A stretch of DNA of 64,000 nucleotides from NCBI RefSeq assembly GCF_900104485.1, contig NZ_FMXQ01000005.1, positions 1-64,000 of the forward strand, written 5' to 3'. The position numbers and the translations under genes were made by a program. The stretch comes from Bauldia litoralis (GTDB lineage: Bacteria; Pseudomonadota; Alphaproteobacteria; Rhizobiales; Kaistiaceae). Below the pieces are notes generated by a model. The model was given only the letters and a program-made list of their open reading frames with translations. It searched no databases and was not told the DNA's origin. Of this stretch, positions 43,756-53,803 are shown piece after piece. Each line of letters begins with the position of its first letter. Positions within the stretch are counted from its first letter, which is position 1.

Positions 43756-46700
43756 CTACCGGGTCGTGCCAACCACCTCGACGGTCGCGGCAGCGGTGCG
43801 CGCCCGCAGATATGGCCGGTACATGTCCTCGACCGTCGCGCCGGGCTGGGCGTAGACGCCCGGCGACACGGCGCGCATGGCGTAGGCGATGCTGAACTGC
43901 AGCGGATCGCCGGAGTCACGGTCGATCGCCGCGACGAAGCGGTCGGTGCGCGCCTCGGTATGAGCGGCGTTACGGGTCACGTCGAGCCAGTCGAAGGCCG
44001 TGACTTCGCCGCTGACCGAGATGTTGGGATTCTCGATCTCGTAGCCGGCGGGGATCGGATCGACGACGAGGAGCTGACCGTTGCGGCCAAGATCCGCCGT
44101 CACCGTCAGAACGACAACGACGCGGTCATTCTGGGCCACCGCGGCGATGTCCATCGGCTCGCCATCGGGGGTGTAGTAGCTGCGCCCGATCTCGAAGCCT
44201 TCGCCGCCCGCCGGCTCGGGGACCACGGTCACGCCGGTCGTCGCCACGACCGCGTCGAAGGTCTCGGCGCCGGGATTGGTGATGACGATCGGGCCAGCCT
44301 CGATCAGCGCCTGATCGAACTCCTTGAACACCGGGCCGGGAACGGCGTCGCCGTCGATATCGAAGGTGGCATCGGCCGCTTGCTCGATCAGAGCCGCCGC
44401 CGCCATCAGCATCCAGGCGTCTTCCTGGGTGCTGGTGTAGCGACGACTCTCATAGGCGCGCGAGACGTCGTCGGCGAGCAGCCGCAGGTCGCGGACATTG
44501 ATGTCGTTTTCAGCGGCCAGCGCCAGCACCGCCGCCTTGTCGCGGAGATTGCTGCCGTAGTCGCCGCGCCATTCGTCCCCGCGGCTTCGGTCGAGATGGG
44601 AAAAGGCGACCTTGAAGGCCTCGTCCGCCCGGCGACGATCGCCATACTGCGCGAGCGCCGCGCCGATCTGCGCCTTGGCCAGCGCCGTGCCGAAGGCGCC
44701 GATCTTGGTCTCGGCGTAGTAGCGAAGGTCGCCGATCGACGCGCGGCCGTTGCGGGCGAGAACGTATAGCGCATAGGCGATGGCCTCGCCGCCATTCTGG
44801 AAATCATCGGCATAGGCAATGCGATTGGACAGGTTGTCGACGGCAAGCCCGGCCGGAAGTTCCGGAACCGCGTAGCCCTTCTCTGCGGCGCGGGTCAGGA
44901 AGTCGGTGACATAGGCGTCGAGCCACAGGCTGTCGGAGTAATAGGGTCCCCACAGGCCGAAGCTGCCGTTGGACGACTGGTTGGCAAGTATGCTGCCGAT
45001 CGCCTTCTGCACCCGCTTCTGGACGGCGGTGTCCGAGGCGATGCCGATCGATGCAGCGACCTCGTCGAGATAGACCAACGGCATGGCGCGGCTGGTCAAC
45101 TGCTCGGTGCAGCCATAGGGATAGCGGTCGAGCGAGGCGAGGATGCCGGCGACATCGAGCCGACCGGCGCCACCCACCGATACCGTTACCGAGGCGGTGC
45201 CGGGAACGAATTCGTAAAGCGGTTCGGCGTCGATGGTCAGCGTCCCGCCGGGCGCCATCGCGACGATGTTGCGCCGGGTGACGGGCTCACCGGGCGGACG
45301 GATGCCGAGCACCAGTTCCTTCGGCAACGTCTCGCCGGACGGCAGTTCGAGCGTCACGTCGATGGTGTAATCGCCGATCATCTCGCCGGCGATCGGCACG
45401 TTGAAACGGGCGCGGGCCTTCTCGTCCAGCGTCACGGTGCGTTCGAGATCGCCGGCGTCGATGCCGACGCCCGCGCCGGCCGCGACCACCAGCCGATAGT
45501 CGCCGGCCGGGCCGGAGACGTTGTTGATCTCGACAAGGAGACGCGAGGTGTCGCCGGTATGGAGGAAGCGCGGGATGCTGGCGCTGACCACGACCGGATC
45601 GCGGACCAGCACGTCCTTGACGCCGTGGCCGACACCGGCCGCCGACCAGGCCATCGCCATGACGCGGACGGTGCCGTTGAACTCCGGCAGCTCGAAGGAG
45701 ACGGTCGCCTTGCCGTCCTGATCGACCGCGACGATGCCCGAATAGAAGGCGACCAGCTTCTCGGTCGGCGGCGGTGCGGCCAATCGATTGCCGCCGCCAT
45801 CCCCACCCGAGCGGATCGCGCCGGGCACGCCCTGCATCCGGTCGATGAGCAGGCCGTAGAGATCGCGGATCTCCATGCCAAGCTTGCGCTGGCCGAAGTA
45901 CCAGTCGTCGGGCGCCGGCGACTGGAAGTCGGTGAGGTTGAGGATCCCGACATCGACGGCGGCGACGGTGATGAAAGCCTTGGTGCCTGGCTCGAGATTG
46001 TCGATCGCGACCGGGATGGTCATCGCCTGGCGCGGCCGGATTTCGTCCGGCATGTCGATGGTGACATCAAGATCGCGGTGGCCGGGTTCGACCTTGGCCC
46101 AGGTCAGGCCGAGGGCGCGGGCCGGCATGCGCTTGGCCGGGATGTCCATCGGCCGGTAGAGCGCCGCGGTGACGTATGCGCCCGGACCCCACTGGTCGGT
46201 GACCTCGAGATCGACGGTGGTGCCGTCCTCCGGCACCTCGACGGCCTTGGTGGTGATCAGGCGATCGTCGACGACGCTGACCAGCGCGATGCCGGCAAAG
46301 CGCGGATCGAGCCGCAGCTTGGCGGTGTCGCCGATCCGGTAGGCCGGCTTGTCGAGTGCCACGGCAAGGACGTCCGGCGTCTCGGAGCCGGCGTCGGAGA
46401 CGTACCAGCCGGCGTAGAAGTCGAAGCTGCTGGCCGCCGCCTCGTCACCGCCGCGCATCACGGTCAGCCGGTAGCGGCCCCAGTCGACCGGGGCGGAGAC
46501 CGATGTCGGCGCGTCGGCCGAAACGTCGATCTCGCCGGACTCGATGCGATGCGGCGTGGTGATCAGTTCGTAGTTCCAGGTGCCGCTCGACCGGTACCAC
46601 TGGTAGTCGGTCTCGATGCGATCGAGCGTCCAGGTCAGCCCGTTGGCGGCGATCCGCTCGCCCTCGGGCGAGACGAGGATGACGTCGAAGCCGGCGGAGG

Positions 46701-49251
46701 TGTCTTCCTCGACCTCGTCGCCCTCGAATTGCGGCTTGATGCCGATCAGCGGCGTTGCCGGCCTGACCGGCAGCGACAGCGTCCGCTCGACGGCGCGGCC
46801 GTTGGTGTCGGCGAGGCGCACGATAATCCGGGCATCGAAGGGATGGGTCGACACCGGCAGGTCGTCGGGCAGGCCGACGCTGAGGGTCGCCTTGCCGGCC
46901 TCGTCGGTGGTCGCGGCGAGGTCGATCGGCCGGCGGACCGGCTCGACGGAATCGTCGGCCAAACCAAAAGTGTAGCCGTTGAAACCGGCGAGCCCCTTGG
47001 CCGGCCGGACGTCGATGTCGCCGTCGACCGACAGGCCCGGCGCCGGCGCGCCGTAGAGATAGCGCGCCTCGAGCTCGACGATCGCCGGGGCGACGGCGCT
47101 CAGCGCCTCCGATTCTGTCGACAGTTCAAAGGCGAGGCGTTCCGGCACGAAGTCCTCGACCAGCACCGAGGTCTCGGCCACGGTCCGCCCCTTGGGATCG
47201 GCATAGAGCTTGACCTGCCACGAGCCACGCATCGCGTTGGCTTCGAGCGGCACGGACGCGGAATAGCCGCCGAGCCCGCCATCCGACAGCGTCGTCTTCA
47301 GGTATTCGACGCCATCCGGCCGCTCGATCACCATGGTGATCGGCAGGTCGGTGACGGCATCGGCGCGGGCGTCGCGGACAAGCGCGGTGAGGTTGACGGT
47401 TTCGCCCGGGCGATAGATGCCGCGCTCCGGCGTCAGGAAGACGTCGAGCGGGCCCGGCGCCGGCCGGCCGTCGACACCGCGATCGGAGAGGTCGAAGGCC
47501 GAGCGGGTCAGGTCGATGAAGGCGAAGTCGCCCTCCGCCGTCGTCGCGTCGATCAGTTGCGGCGCGGTGCCGCCGGTGCCGCGGGCGAGGCCGGGCTCGA
47601 AGCGGGCGTAGCCGTCGGCGTCCGTGGTGGCTTCGCCGAGGATGTCATTGTTGGTGGCGACCAGTCGCAGCTTGACGCCGGCGACCGGCTCGGCCGTCGA
47701 CAGCGAGCGGACGAAGGTGCTGACCCCGTCGCTGCCCGACAGCGTCGTCAGCCCGAGGTCGGAGACGATGAACCACTGGGTGGCGAGGCTGCCCCATTCC
47801 TCGGTGTCGAGTTCGGCCTTGGCAGTGATCGCGTAGACGCCCGGCTTGAGGCTTGGCAGCGCGTCGCTGATCGGCACGGCGGTGGTGATCGTCTGGTTCA
47901 GTTCGGAGGCGATGACGATCTCGCCTTCCCAGACCTTCTCGCCTTTCTGGTTCTCGATATTCTCGGCCGTGTAGGGCGCGAGCTTGCGCAAGAACTCGTT
48001 GTCGCGCAGGGCGTTGGCCAGGCCGCGCTCGCCGATCCGGTAGATGGCGGCCTGGGCGATGTCGGTGTTGACGGAGACCAGCGGGATCGAAGCGCCTTCG
48101 CCGGCCGGCAGCACATAGGCATTGCCGGCGAAGCCGACCCACGGCGCGCGGTCGCGGACAAAGACGTCGAGTTCGGTCGGGCGGGCCAGCGTCTCGCCAT
48201 CCGCCGCGGGCAGGCCGCCGCGAACCCGGATGTGATAGCGGCTGCCATGCTCGACGCCGCCAATGCAGATCTGCCGCTGGGACGGCTCGATCGCCAGTCC
48301 CTCGCCATTGTCGACGACGATGTAGTCGGCAAGCCCCGGCTGCGATACCGGCAGGTCGTCGGAGAAGGTGATGCAGATGCGCGGATTGGCGACGTCTGCA
48401 TCGACTTCGTTGGAGACGATGCGGAAGCCATGCTCGGCAATCACCTGTTCATAGGCATTGCGGACGGTCGGGTTCTCGCGGAGCGCCAGGCTCGCCCGGT
48501 AGGCGCGATAGGACGGCTTCCAGATTTCGCGGAGACGAAACCCGTCGCCGATCGTCTGCAGCGCCTTGGCTTCGTTGGTCGCCTCGTCCGAGCGGATAAA
48601 GGCGTTGATGCCGGCCGCCGTGATATCGGCGTAGGAGCGCTGGCGGTCGGTCCAGTTGTCCGGCGAGCGGGCCCGGCTGGCGATGGCGAAGTCGAGCCAG
48701 ACGCCCGGATTGTCATCGGCGATGGCCAACGCCCGGCCATACATCTGCGCGGCAAGATCGAAATTGCCGGCGCGGTAAGCCTCCGTCCCCTGGGTGCGAT
48801 AGGCGTCATAGGCGCCGATGCCCGGATCGAAGCGCCGGCGGAGCGATCCGGCCAGTTCACGCGCTTCGTCGACATAGCTGCCAGGAACGAAGTCGAGTTC
48901 ACCGAGGCGTCGCTCCTGGAGGCCCGGCGTCAGGTCGACGGTCTCGACGATCCGGCCGGCGATGGCGTTGGTCGCGTCAGCAAGCACGCCGAAGTCGGAC
49001 TTGAGGAAGCACCAGCCGGCCTTGGTGTTGTAGGTGAAGGCCTGGCACTGGTCAGCGTCGAGGCATGTCGACCGGCACATCGCGAGGGTGACATCCGGCA
49101 GCGTCTGGTAATCGAAGCCGGGATAGTCGGCCTCCGGCGTCTCGATGACGCGAAGTTCGCCGGCCTGGCCGGGCCCGCCTGCGGCAAGCGCCGCGACGGC
49201 AATTGCAAAGCCGAAAAACAGATGACGTGCCGCATGGACGACGTTGCGCAT
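43756..49251 (-). CDS. Bacterial alpha-2-macroglobulin with thioester and PAN-like domain
   Basis: This 1831-residue protein is a periplasmic protease trap of the alpha-2-macroglobulin family. The signal peptide (about residues 1-30) has no cysteine lipobox, unlike E. coli YfhM, so it is probably soluble. Residues 34-95 form a PAN-like domain (FDYQTLPDVTLAMCRSTC, LDADQCQAFTYNTKAGWCFL). Macroglobulin domains follow, then the thioester motif CTEQ at residues 1381-1384, an alpha-toroid rich in short helices, and a C-terminal MG domain. The pbpC gene follows 20 bases after. The family normally shields the periplasm from host or competitor proteases. Confidence 0.93.
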   Translation of the reverse strand: MRNVVHAARHLFFGFAIAVAALAAGGPGQAGELRVIETPEADYPGFDYQTLPDVTLAMCRSTCLDADQCQAFTYNTKAGWCFLKSDFGVLADATNAIAGRIVETVDLTPGLQERRLGELDFVPGSYVDEARELAGSLRRRFDPGIGAYDAYRTQGTEAYRAGNFDLAAQMYGRALAIADDNPGVWLDFAIASRARSPDNWTDRQRSYADITAAGINAFIRSDEATNEAKALQTIGDGFRLREIWKPSYRAYRASLALRENPTVRNAYEQVIAEHGFRIVSNEVDADVANPRICITFSDDLPVSQPGLADYIVVDNGEGLAIEPSQRQICIGGVEHGSRYHIRVRGGLPAADGETLARPTELDVFVRDRAPWVGFAGNAYVLPAGEGASIPLVSVNTDIAQAAIYRIGERGLANALRDNEFLRKLAPYTAENIENQKGEKVWEGEIVIASELNQTITTAVPISDALPSLKPGVYAITAKAELDTEEWGSLATQWFIVSDLGLTTLSGSDGVSTFVRSLSTAEPVAGVKLRLVATNNDILGEATTDADGYARFEPGLARGTGGTAPQLIDATTAEGDFAFIDLTRSAFDLSDRGVDGRPAPGPLDVFLTPERGIYRPGETVNLTALVRDARADAVTDLPITMVIERPDGVEYLKTTLSDGGLGGYSASVPLEANAMRGSWQVKLYADPKGRTVAETSVLVEDFVPERLAFELSTESEALSAVAPAIVELEARYLYGAPAPGLSVDGDIDVRPAKGLAGFNGYTFGLADDSVEPVRRPIDLAATTDEAGKATLSVGLPDDLPVSTHPFDARIIVRLADTNGRAVERTLSLPVRPATPLIGIKPQFEGDEVEEDTSAGFDVILVSPEGERIAANGLTWTLDRIETDYQWYRSSGTWNYELITTPHRIESGEIDVSADAPTSVSAPVDWGRYRLTVMRGGDEAAASSFDFYAGWYVSDAGSETPDVLAVALDKPAYRIGDTAKLRLDPRFAGIALVSVVDDRLITTKAVEVPEDGTTVDLEVTDQWGPGAYVTAALYRPMDIPAKRMPARALGLTWAKVEPGHRDLDVTIDMPDEIRPRQAMTIPVAIDNLEPGTKAFITVAAVDVGILNLTDFQSPAPDDWYFGQRKLGMEIRDLYGLLIDRMQGVPGAIRSGGDGGGNRLAAPPPTEKLVAFYSGIVAVDQDGKATVSFELPEFNGTVRVMAMAWSAAGVGHGVKDVLVRDPVVVSASIPRFLHTGDTSRLLVEINNVSGPAGDYRLVVAAGAGVGIDAGDLERTVTLDEKARARFNVPIAGEMIGDYTIDVTLELPSGETLPKELVLGIRPPGEPVTRRNIVAMAPGGTLTIDAEPLYEFVPGTASVTVSVGGAGRLDVAGILASLDRYPYGCTEQLTSRAMPLVYLDEVAASIGIASDTAVQKRVQKAIGSILANQSSNGSFGLWGPYYSDSLWLDAYVTDFLTRAAEKGYAVPELPAGLAVDNLSNRIAYADDFQNGGEAIAYALYVLARNGRASIGDLRYYAETKIGAFGTALAKAQIGAALAQYGDRRRADEAFKVAFSHLDRSRGDEWRGDYGSNLRDKAAVLALAAENDINVRDLRLLADDVSRAYESRRYTSTQEDAWMLMAAAALIEQAADATFDIDGDAVPGPVFKEFDQALIEAGPIVITNPGAETFDAVVATTGVTVVPEPAGGEGFEIGRSYYTPDGEPMDIAAVAQNDRVVVVLTVTADLGRNGQLLVVDPIPAGYEIENPNISVSGEVTAFDWLDVTRNAAHTEARTDRFVAAIDRDSGDPLQFSIAYAMRAVSPGVYAQPGATVEDMYRPYLRARTAAATVEVVGTTR

Positions 49252-49610
49252 CGAACTGACTCCCGCTGCCGTCCCGCCCCTAGGACGATTTGGCGGCAGC
49301 TTATGCGCGCGTTGTGACGCGGTAAAGGCGTGGCTTCACACCCGCCAGACCGAATCCTTTCAACCGCTTAACAAAGTCGCGGCGCGAATTGCACAATTCG
49401 TCGTCACTTTCTTGCTGCCTATTTCACAGGCATTCACGGCTCCAGATTGTGCGGCGGGTATGCATCTCGCGTCGGCGGGCCGAGAGGCCCTTCCCTGTTC
49501 CATCGGCAATCCCGGCCCCGGAAAGAGTTGGTACGCTTCTTGATAACTCTCACCCCGTGCAGCGGTGCGAACCAATCAATCCGCGCAACAGACACAGGAG
49601 AGAGAGTTCC
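49252..49610. promoter_or_regulatory. urt promoter region with possible sigma-54 site and palindrome
   Basis: This gene-free stretch separates the A2M gene from urtA. At 49529-49544, TGGTACG-N4-TTGAT resembles a -24/-12 sigma-54 promoter (consensus TGGCACG-N4-TTGCW) but has TTGA in place of TTGC. It would start transcription about 55 bases before the urtA ATG. At 49385-49400, CGAATT-GCAC-AATTCG is a perfect palindrome containing a TGCAC half-site like those of NtrC; it is at a normal distance for an upstream activating site. The urea transporter is nitrogen-controlled in many bacteria, which makes this plausible. All are inference. Confidence 0.45.
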
Positions 49611-50918
49611 ATGGTGATGGATAGGGGAATGGTTCGGCGGACGGTACTTGCCGCCACATTGGGGGCGGGCGTCGCGCTTGGAAACATGATGCCGGCGGCA
49701 GCTCAGGATGACACGATCAAGGTCGGCATCCTGCACTCGCTCTCGGGAACCATGGCGATTTCCGAGACGACCCTGAAAGACGTGATGCTGATGCTCATCG
49801 AGGAGCAGAACAAGAAGGGCGGATTGCTCGGCAAGCAGCTTGAGGCCGTCGTCGTCGACCCGGCTTCCGACTGGCCGCTCTTCGCCGAAAAGGCCCGCGA
49901 ACTGATCAGCCAGGACAAGGTCGCCGTCGTCTTCGGTTGCTGGACCTCGGTCAGCCGCAAGTCGGTTCTGCCGGTCTTCGAGGAACTGAACAGCCTGCTC
50001 TTCTACCCGGTCCAGTACGAGGGCGAAGAGAGCCAGCGCAACATCTTCTACACCGGCGCCGCGCCGAACCAGCAGGCGATCCCGGCGGTCGATTACCTGA
50101 TGGACGCCGAGGGCGTCGAGCGTTGGGTTCTGGCCGGCACCGACTACGTCTATCCGCGCACGACCAACAAGATCCTTGAGGCCTATCTCAAGGCGAAGGG
50201 CGTCGCCGAAGAAGACATCATGATCAACTACACGCCGTTCGGTCACTCCGACTGGCAGACGATCGTCTCCGACATCAAGGCCTTCGGCTCGGCCGGCAAG
50301 AAGACCGCGGTCGTCTCGACCATCAACGGCGATGCCAATGTTCCCTTCTACAAGGAACTCGGCAACCAGGGCATCAAGGCCGAGGACATTCCGGTCGTCG
50401 CCTTCTCCGTCGGCGAAGAGGAACTGGCCGGTATCGACACCGGTCCGCTGGTCGGCCATCTCGCCGCCTGGAACTACTTCCAGAGCGTCGAAGACCCGGC
50501 CAACGAGGAATTCATCGCCACCTGGAAGGAATTCACCGGCAATCCCGATCGCGTCACCAACGACCCGATGGAAGCCCATGTCATCGGCTTCAACATGTGG
50601 GTCAAGGCGGTCGAGAAGGCCGGCACCACCGATCCGGATGCGGTGATCGACGCGATGATCGGCGTCACGGTTCCGAACCTGACCGGCGGCTACTCGGCAA
50701 TGATGCCGAACCACCACATCACCAAGCCGGTGCTGATCGGCGAGATCCAGGACGACGGACAGTTCGAGGTTGTCTGGGAGACCCCCGGCCTCGTTCCCGG
50801 CGACGAGTGGTCCGACTACCTGCCTGACTCGAAGGACCTGATCTCGGATTGGCGTGCTCCGATGTCCTGCGGCAACTTCAATGTCGCCACCGGCAAGTGC
50901 GGCGGCAAAGGCACCTAG
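49611..50918 (+). CDS. urtA: Urea ABC transporter substrate-binding protein UrtA
   Basis: UrtA is the periplasmic urea-binding protein of the high-affinity UrtABCDE importer. The 435-residue protein has a signal peptide ending near MMPAAAQ-DDTI. Typical Peripla_BP_5 features are KVGILHSLSGTMAISETTLKDV, FGCWTSVSRKSVLPVFEE and LFYPVQYEGEESQRNIFYTG, and YTPFGHSDWQTIV in the middle. GGAGAG lies upstream of the ATG at 49611. It is the first gene of the operon, followed by a strong hairpin (50935-50968). Confidence 0.96.
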   Translation: MVMDRGMVRRTVLAATLGAGVALGNMMPAAAQDDTIKVGILHSLSGTMAISETTLKDVMLMLIEEQNKKGGLLGKQLEAVVVDPASDWPLFAEKARELISQDKVAVVFGCWTSVSRKSVLPVFEELNSLLFYPVQYEGEESQRNIFYTGAAPNQQAIPAVDYLMDAEGVERWVLAGTDYVYPRTTNKILEAYLKAKGVAEEDIMINYTPFGHSDWQTIVSDIKAFGSAGKKTAVVSTINGDANVPFYKELGNQGIKAEDIPVVAFSVGEEELAGIDTGPLVGHLAAWNYFQSVEDPANEEFIATWKEFTGNPDRVTNDPMEAHVIGFNMWVKAVEKAGTTDPDAVIDAMIGVTVPNLTGGYSAMMPNHHITKPVLIGEIQDDGQFEVVWETPGLVPGDEWSDYLPDSKDLISDWRAPMSCGNFNVATGKCGGKGT

Positions 50919-50934
50919 ACTGCGATGCCTGAAT

Positions 50935-50968
50935 GGGGAGGCCGGTGGCTCCGGCCTCCCCGCTTTTT
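50935..50968 (+). terminator. Partial terminator between urtA and urtB
   Basis: GGGGAGGCCGG (50935-50945) and CCGGCCTCCCC (50951-50961) form a perfect 11-bp stem, followed by GC and TTTTT. Such hairpins after binding-protein genes raise binding-protein RNA relative to permease RNA. Confidence 0.8.
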
Positions 50969-51001
50969 CTCTGCTGCAACATTTTTTAAGTAGTCAAACG
51001 G

Positions 51002-52612
51002 ATGCGCATTCTCATCCAGGTCGTTCTGGCGACGGTCCTTGCCCTGGCTGCCATCTCTGGCGCCAAAGCACAGGACGCTGACCTCCGCGACCTCATCAAC
51101 GGACTGGCGGTCGGCGGCTATTCCGAGACCGAGGAACAGATCGCAGCACTCGCCGCCACCGGCGATCCGGCGGTCGTCCCCGTGCTCGAGGCGCTCGCCG
51201 AGGGCGACGTCTATGCCCGCAAGTCCGACCGAATGGTTTTCATCGCCGAGAAGGTCGGCTCAACCTACACGCTGACCGACCCACTCACCGGCGAAACGGT
51301 TGACGAGGTCGCCTCCGGCGCAATCGACAAGATCAAGGTCAACAATCGCCTGCGGCGTGCCATCCGCACCGCGCTCGGCGCCCTCACCCTGATGAGCCCC
51401 GACGCCGGCACGCGACGCGCGGCCGCAGAGGCGATCTTCCAGAGCGGCGATCCCGACGCGATCGAACTGATCGACGCGGCGATCGAGCAGGAGCAGAACC
51501 CGTCCATCGCCAAGCTGATGCGCGAGGCACGGGCTGCGGCGGTCCTCAATTCCGACCTCTCCGACGAGGAGAAGGTCGCGGCAATCGAAGTCATCAAGAC
51601 CCGCAGCGGTCGCGATTCCCTGTCGCTGCTCATTCCCCTCACCGAAGTCGAAGGCCCGGTCGGCGCTGCGGCGACGGCCGCGGTGTCCGCCATCGAAGGC
51701 GAACTGGCGATGTGGGATGCCGCCCAGAATGTCTGGTACGGCCTTTCGCTCGGCTCGGTTCTGCTCCTCGCCGCCATCGGGCTGGCCATCACCTTCGGGG
51801 TGATGGGCGTCATCAACATGGCGCATGGCGAGATGGTGATGATCGGCGCCTACACGACCTTCGTGGTGCAGGAGATCATCCGCAGCAACGCGCCCTGGCT
51901 GTTCGACTCCTCTCTGTTCATCGCCATCCCCCTCGCCTTCCTCGTCGCCGGCGCGGTTGGCGTCGCGATCGAGCGCGGCGTCATTCGCTTCCTCTACGGG
52001 CGGCCGCTCGAGACGCTTCTGGCGACCTGGGGCATCTCGCTGATCCTCCAGCAGGCGGTGCGGACGATCTTCGGCCCTACCAACCAGCAGGTCGGGACGC
52101 CGTCATGGATGTCCGGTTCGTTCGAGATCGGCCTGTTGCAGATCACCTATAACCGGCTGGCGATCATCGTCTTCGCGCTGATCGTCTTCTTCCTGCTGAT
52201 GGCGTTCCTCAAGCGCACTCCCTTCGGCCTGCAGATGCGCGCCGTCACCCAGAACCGGCAGATGGCCAGCGCCATGGGCATCCGGACCCCCTGGGTCGAC
52301 GCGATGACCTTCGGCCTCGGCTCAGGCATCGCCGGCATGGCCGGCGTGGCGCTGTCGCAGATCGACAATGTCAGTCCCAACCTTGGCCAGAGCTACATCA
52401 TCGACTCCTTCATGGTGGTGGTCTTCGGCGGGGTGGGCAATCTGTGGGGGACGCTGGTCGGCGCCTTCACCCTCGGCATCGCCAACAAGTTCCTCGAGCC
52501 CTATGCCGGCGCCGTGCTCGGCAAGATCCTGGTGCTCGTCTTCATCATCCTCTTCATCCAGAAGCGCCCGCGCGGCCTGTTCGCGCTTCGCGGCCGGGCG
52601 ATCGAAGCATGA
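51002..52612 (+). CDS. urtB: Urea ABC transporter permease UrtB
   Basis: UrtB is one of two membrane subunits of the urea importer. The 536-residue protein has the extra periplasmic N-terminal region (residues 20-230) found in proteobacterial UrtB: a signal-like start (MRILIQVVLATVLALAAIS) and a helical repeat part. The LivH-like permease domain follows from about residue 250 (GLSLGSVLLLAAIGLAITFGVMGVINMAHGEMVMIGAY). AVTQNRQMASAMGI marks the EAA loop. The stop overlaps the urtC start (ATGA). Confidence 0.95.
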   Translation: MRILIQVVLATVLALAAISGAKAQDADLRDLINGLAVGGYSETEEQIAALAATGDPAVVPVLEALAEGDVYARKSDRMVFIAEKVGSTYTLTDPLTGETVDEVASGAIDKIKVNNRLRRAIRTALGALTLMSPDAGTRRAAAEAIFQSGDPDAIELIDAAIEQEQNPSIAKLMREARAAAVLNSDLSDEEKVAAIEVIKTRSGRDSLSLLIPLTEVEGPVGAAATAAVSAIEGELAMWDAAQNVWYGLSLGSVLLLAAIGLAITFGVMGVINMAHGEMVMIGAYTTFVVQEIIRSNAPWLFDSSLFIAIPLAFLVAGAVGVAIERGVIRFLYGRPLETLLATWGISLILQQAVRTIFGPTNQQVGTPSWMSGSFEIGLLQITYNRLAIIVFALIVFFLLMAFLKRTPFGLQMRAVTQNRQMASAMGIRTPWVDAMTFGLGSGIAGMAGVALSQIDNVSPNLGQSYIIDSFMVVVFGGVGNLWGTLVGAFTLGIANKFLEPYAGAVLGKILVLVFIILFIQKRPRGLFALRGRAIEA

Positions 52613-53799
52613 TCGGTTCCTTCATCCGCAACGGTTTCGACCGAAGCGCCTTCTTCGTCATCCTGGTGCTTGTCGCGGCCGCCTTCGTGGTCCCGGCGCT
52701 CGCCCTCTACACGACGCCGGCGAGCCCGTTCCACATACCGGGCTACGCGATCCCGCTGATGGGCAAGTACCTGACCTACGGGCTTCTCGCCCTCTCGGTC
52801 GGCCTGATCTGGGGCTATTGCGGCATTCTCTCGCTCGGCCACGGCGCCTTCTTCGCGCTCGGCGGCTATGCGATGGGGATGTACCTGATGCGGCAGATCG
52901 GCACCCGCGGCGTCTATGGCGACCCGGTGCTGCCGGACTTCATGGTGTTCCTTAACTGGGACGAACTGCCGGTCGCCTGGTACGGCTTCCAGTCGTTCCC
53001 CTATGCCATGCTGATGGTGGTGCTGGCCCCGGGAATCCTCGCTTTTGTCTTCGGGTGGTTCGCCTTCCGCAGCCGGGTGACCGGGGTCTATCTGTCGATC
53101 ATCACCCAGGCGATGACCTTCGCGCTGATGCTCGGTTTCTTCCGCAACAACCTCGGTTTCGGCGGCAATAACGGGCTCACCGACTTCAAGGACATCCTCG
53201 GCTTCAACATCCAGGCACCGGAGACCCGCGCCGCCCTCTTCGCCGCCTCGGCACTGGCGCTGGCGCTGGCATATCTGATCTGCAAATCAATCATTTCCTC
53301 GCGTTTCGGCAAGGTGATCGTGGCTATTCGCGATGCCGAAAGCCGGACGCGATTCCTCGGCTACCGGGTCGAAAACTACAAGCTGGTGGTGTGGGTCCTC
53401 TCCGCCTGCATGGCCGGAATCGCAGGCGCTCTCTATGTTCCGCAGGTCGGGATCATCAATCCGGGCGAGTTCGAGCCGGCCAATTCGATCGAGGTGGTGA
53501 TCTGGGTCGCGGTGGGTGGCCGGGGGCTGCTGGTCGGACCGATCGTCGGGGCGATTGTCGTCAACTTTGCAAAGAGCTGGTTCACCACCGGAGCGCTGGC
53601 GCCGTACTGGCTGTTTGCGCTTGGCGGGCTGTTTGTCGGGGTCACGCTGTTCCTGCCCAAGGGCATCATGGGCACCCTGGGCGGCGGCTGGACGGCCCTG
53701 AAACAGCGGCGGGCGTCGGCCGCGGCGGAAGCGGGCGTCTCCGTGACGGACACGGACGGCCCGGACGGCGGCCGTCTCAAGACCGAACCGGCGGAGTAG
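52609..53799 (+). CDS. urtC: Urea ABC transporter permease UrtC
   Basis: UrtC is the second membrane subunit, of the LivM type. The 396-residue protein has about ten hydrophobic segments and the sequences GYCGILSLGHGAFFALGGYAMGM and GKVIVAIRDAESRTRFLGYRVENYKL, the EAA loop. The C-terminal tail is short and charged. It overlaps urtB by four bases and is followed four bases later by urtD. Confidence 0.95.
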   Translation: MIGSFIRNGFDRSAFFVILVLVAAAFVVPALALYTTPASPFHIPGYAIPLMGKYLTYGLLALSVGLIWGYCGILSLGHGAFFALGGYAMGMYLMRQIGTRGVYGDPVLPDFMVFLNWDELPVAWYGFQSFPYAMLMVVLAPGILAFVFGWFAFRSRVTGVYLSIITQAMTFALMLGFFRNNLGFGGNNGLTDFKDILGFNIQAPETRAALFAASALALALAYLICKSIISSRFGKVIVAIRDAESRTRFLGYRVENYKLVVWVLSACMAGIAGALYVPQVGIINPGEFEPANSIEVVIWVAVGGRGLLVGPIVGAIVVNFAKSWFTTGALAPYWLFALGGLFVGVTLFLPKGIMGTLGGGWTALKQRRASAAAEAGVSVTDTDGPDGGRLKTEPAE

Positions 53800-53803
53800 G
53801 CGG

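Noticed and set aside
45559-49317. Long open frame (over 1200 codons) on the plus strand opposite the alpha-2-macroglobulin gene
   Set aside because: It is the complement of a well-supported gene in GC-rich DNA, where opposite frames stay open by chance. The translation is rich in Arg, Asp and Gly and has no domain pattern.
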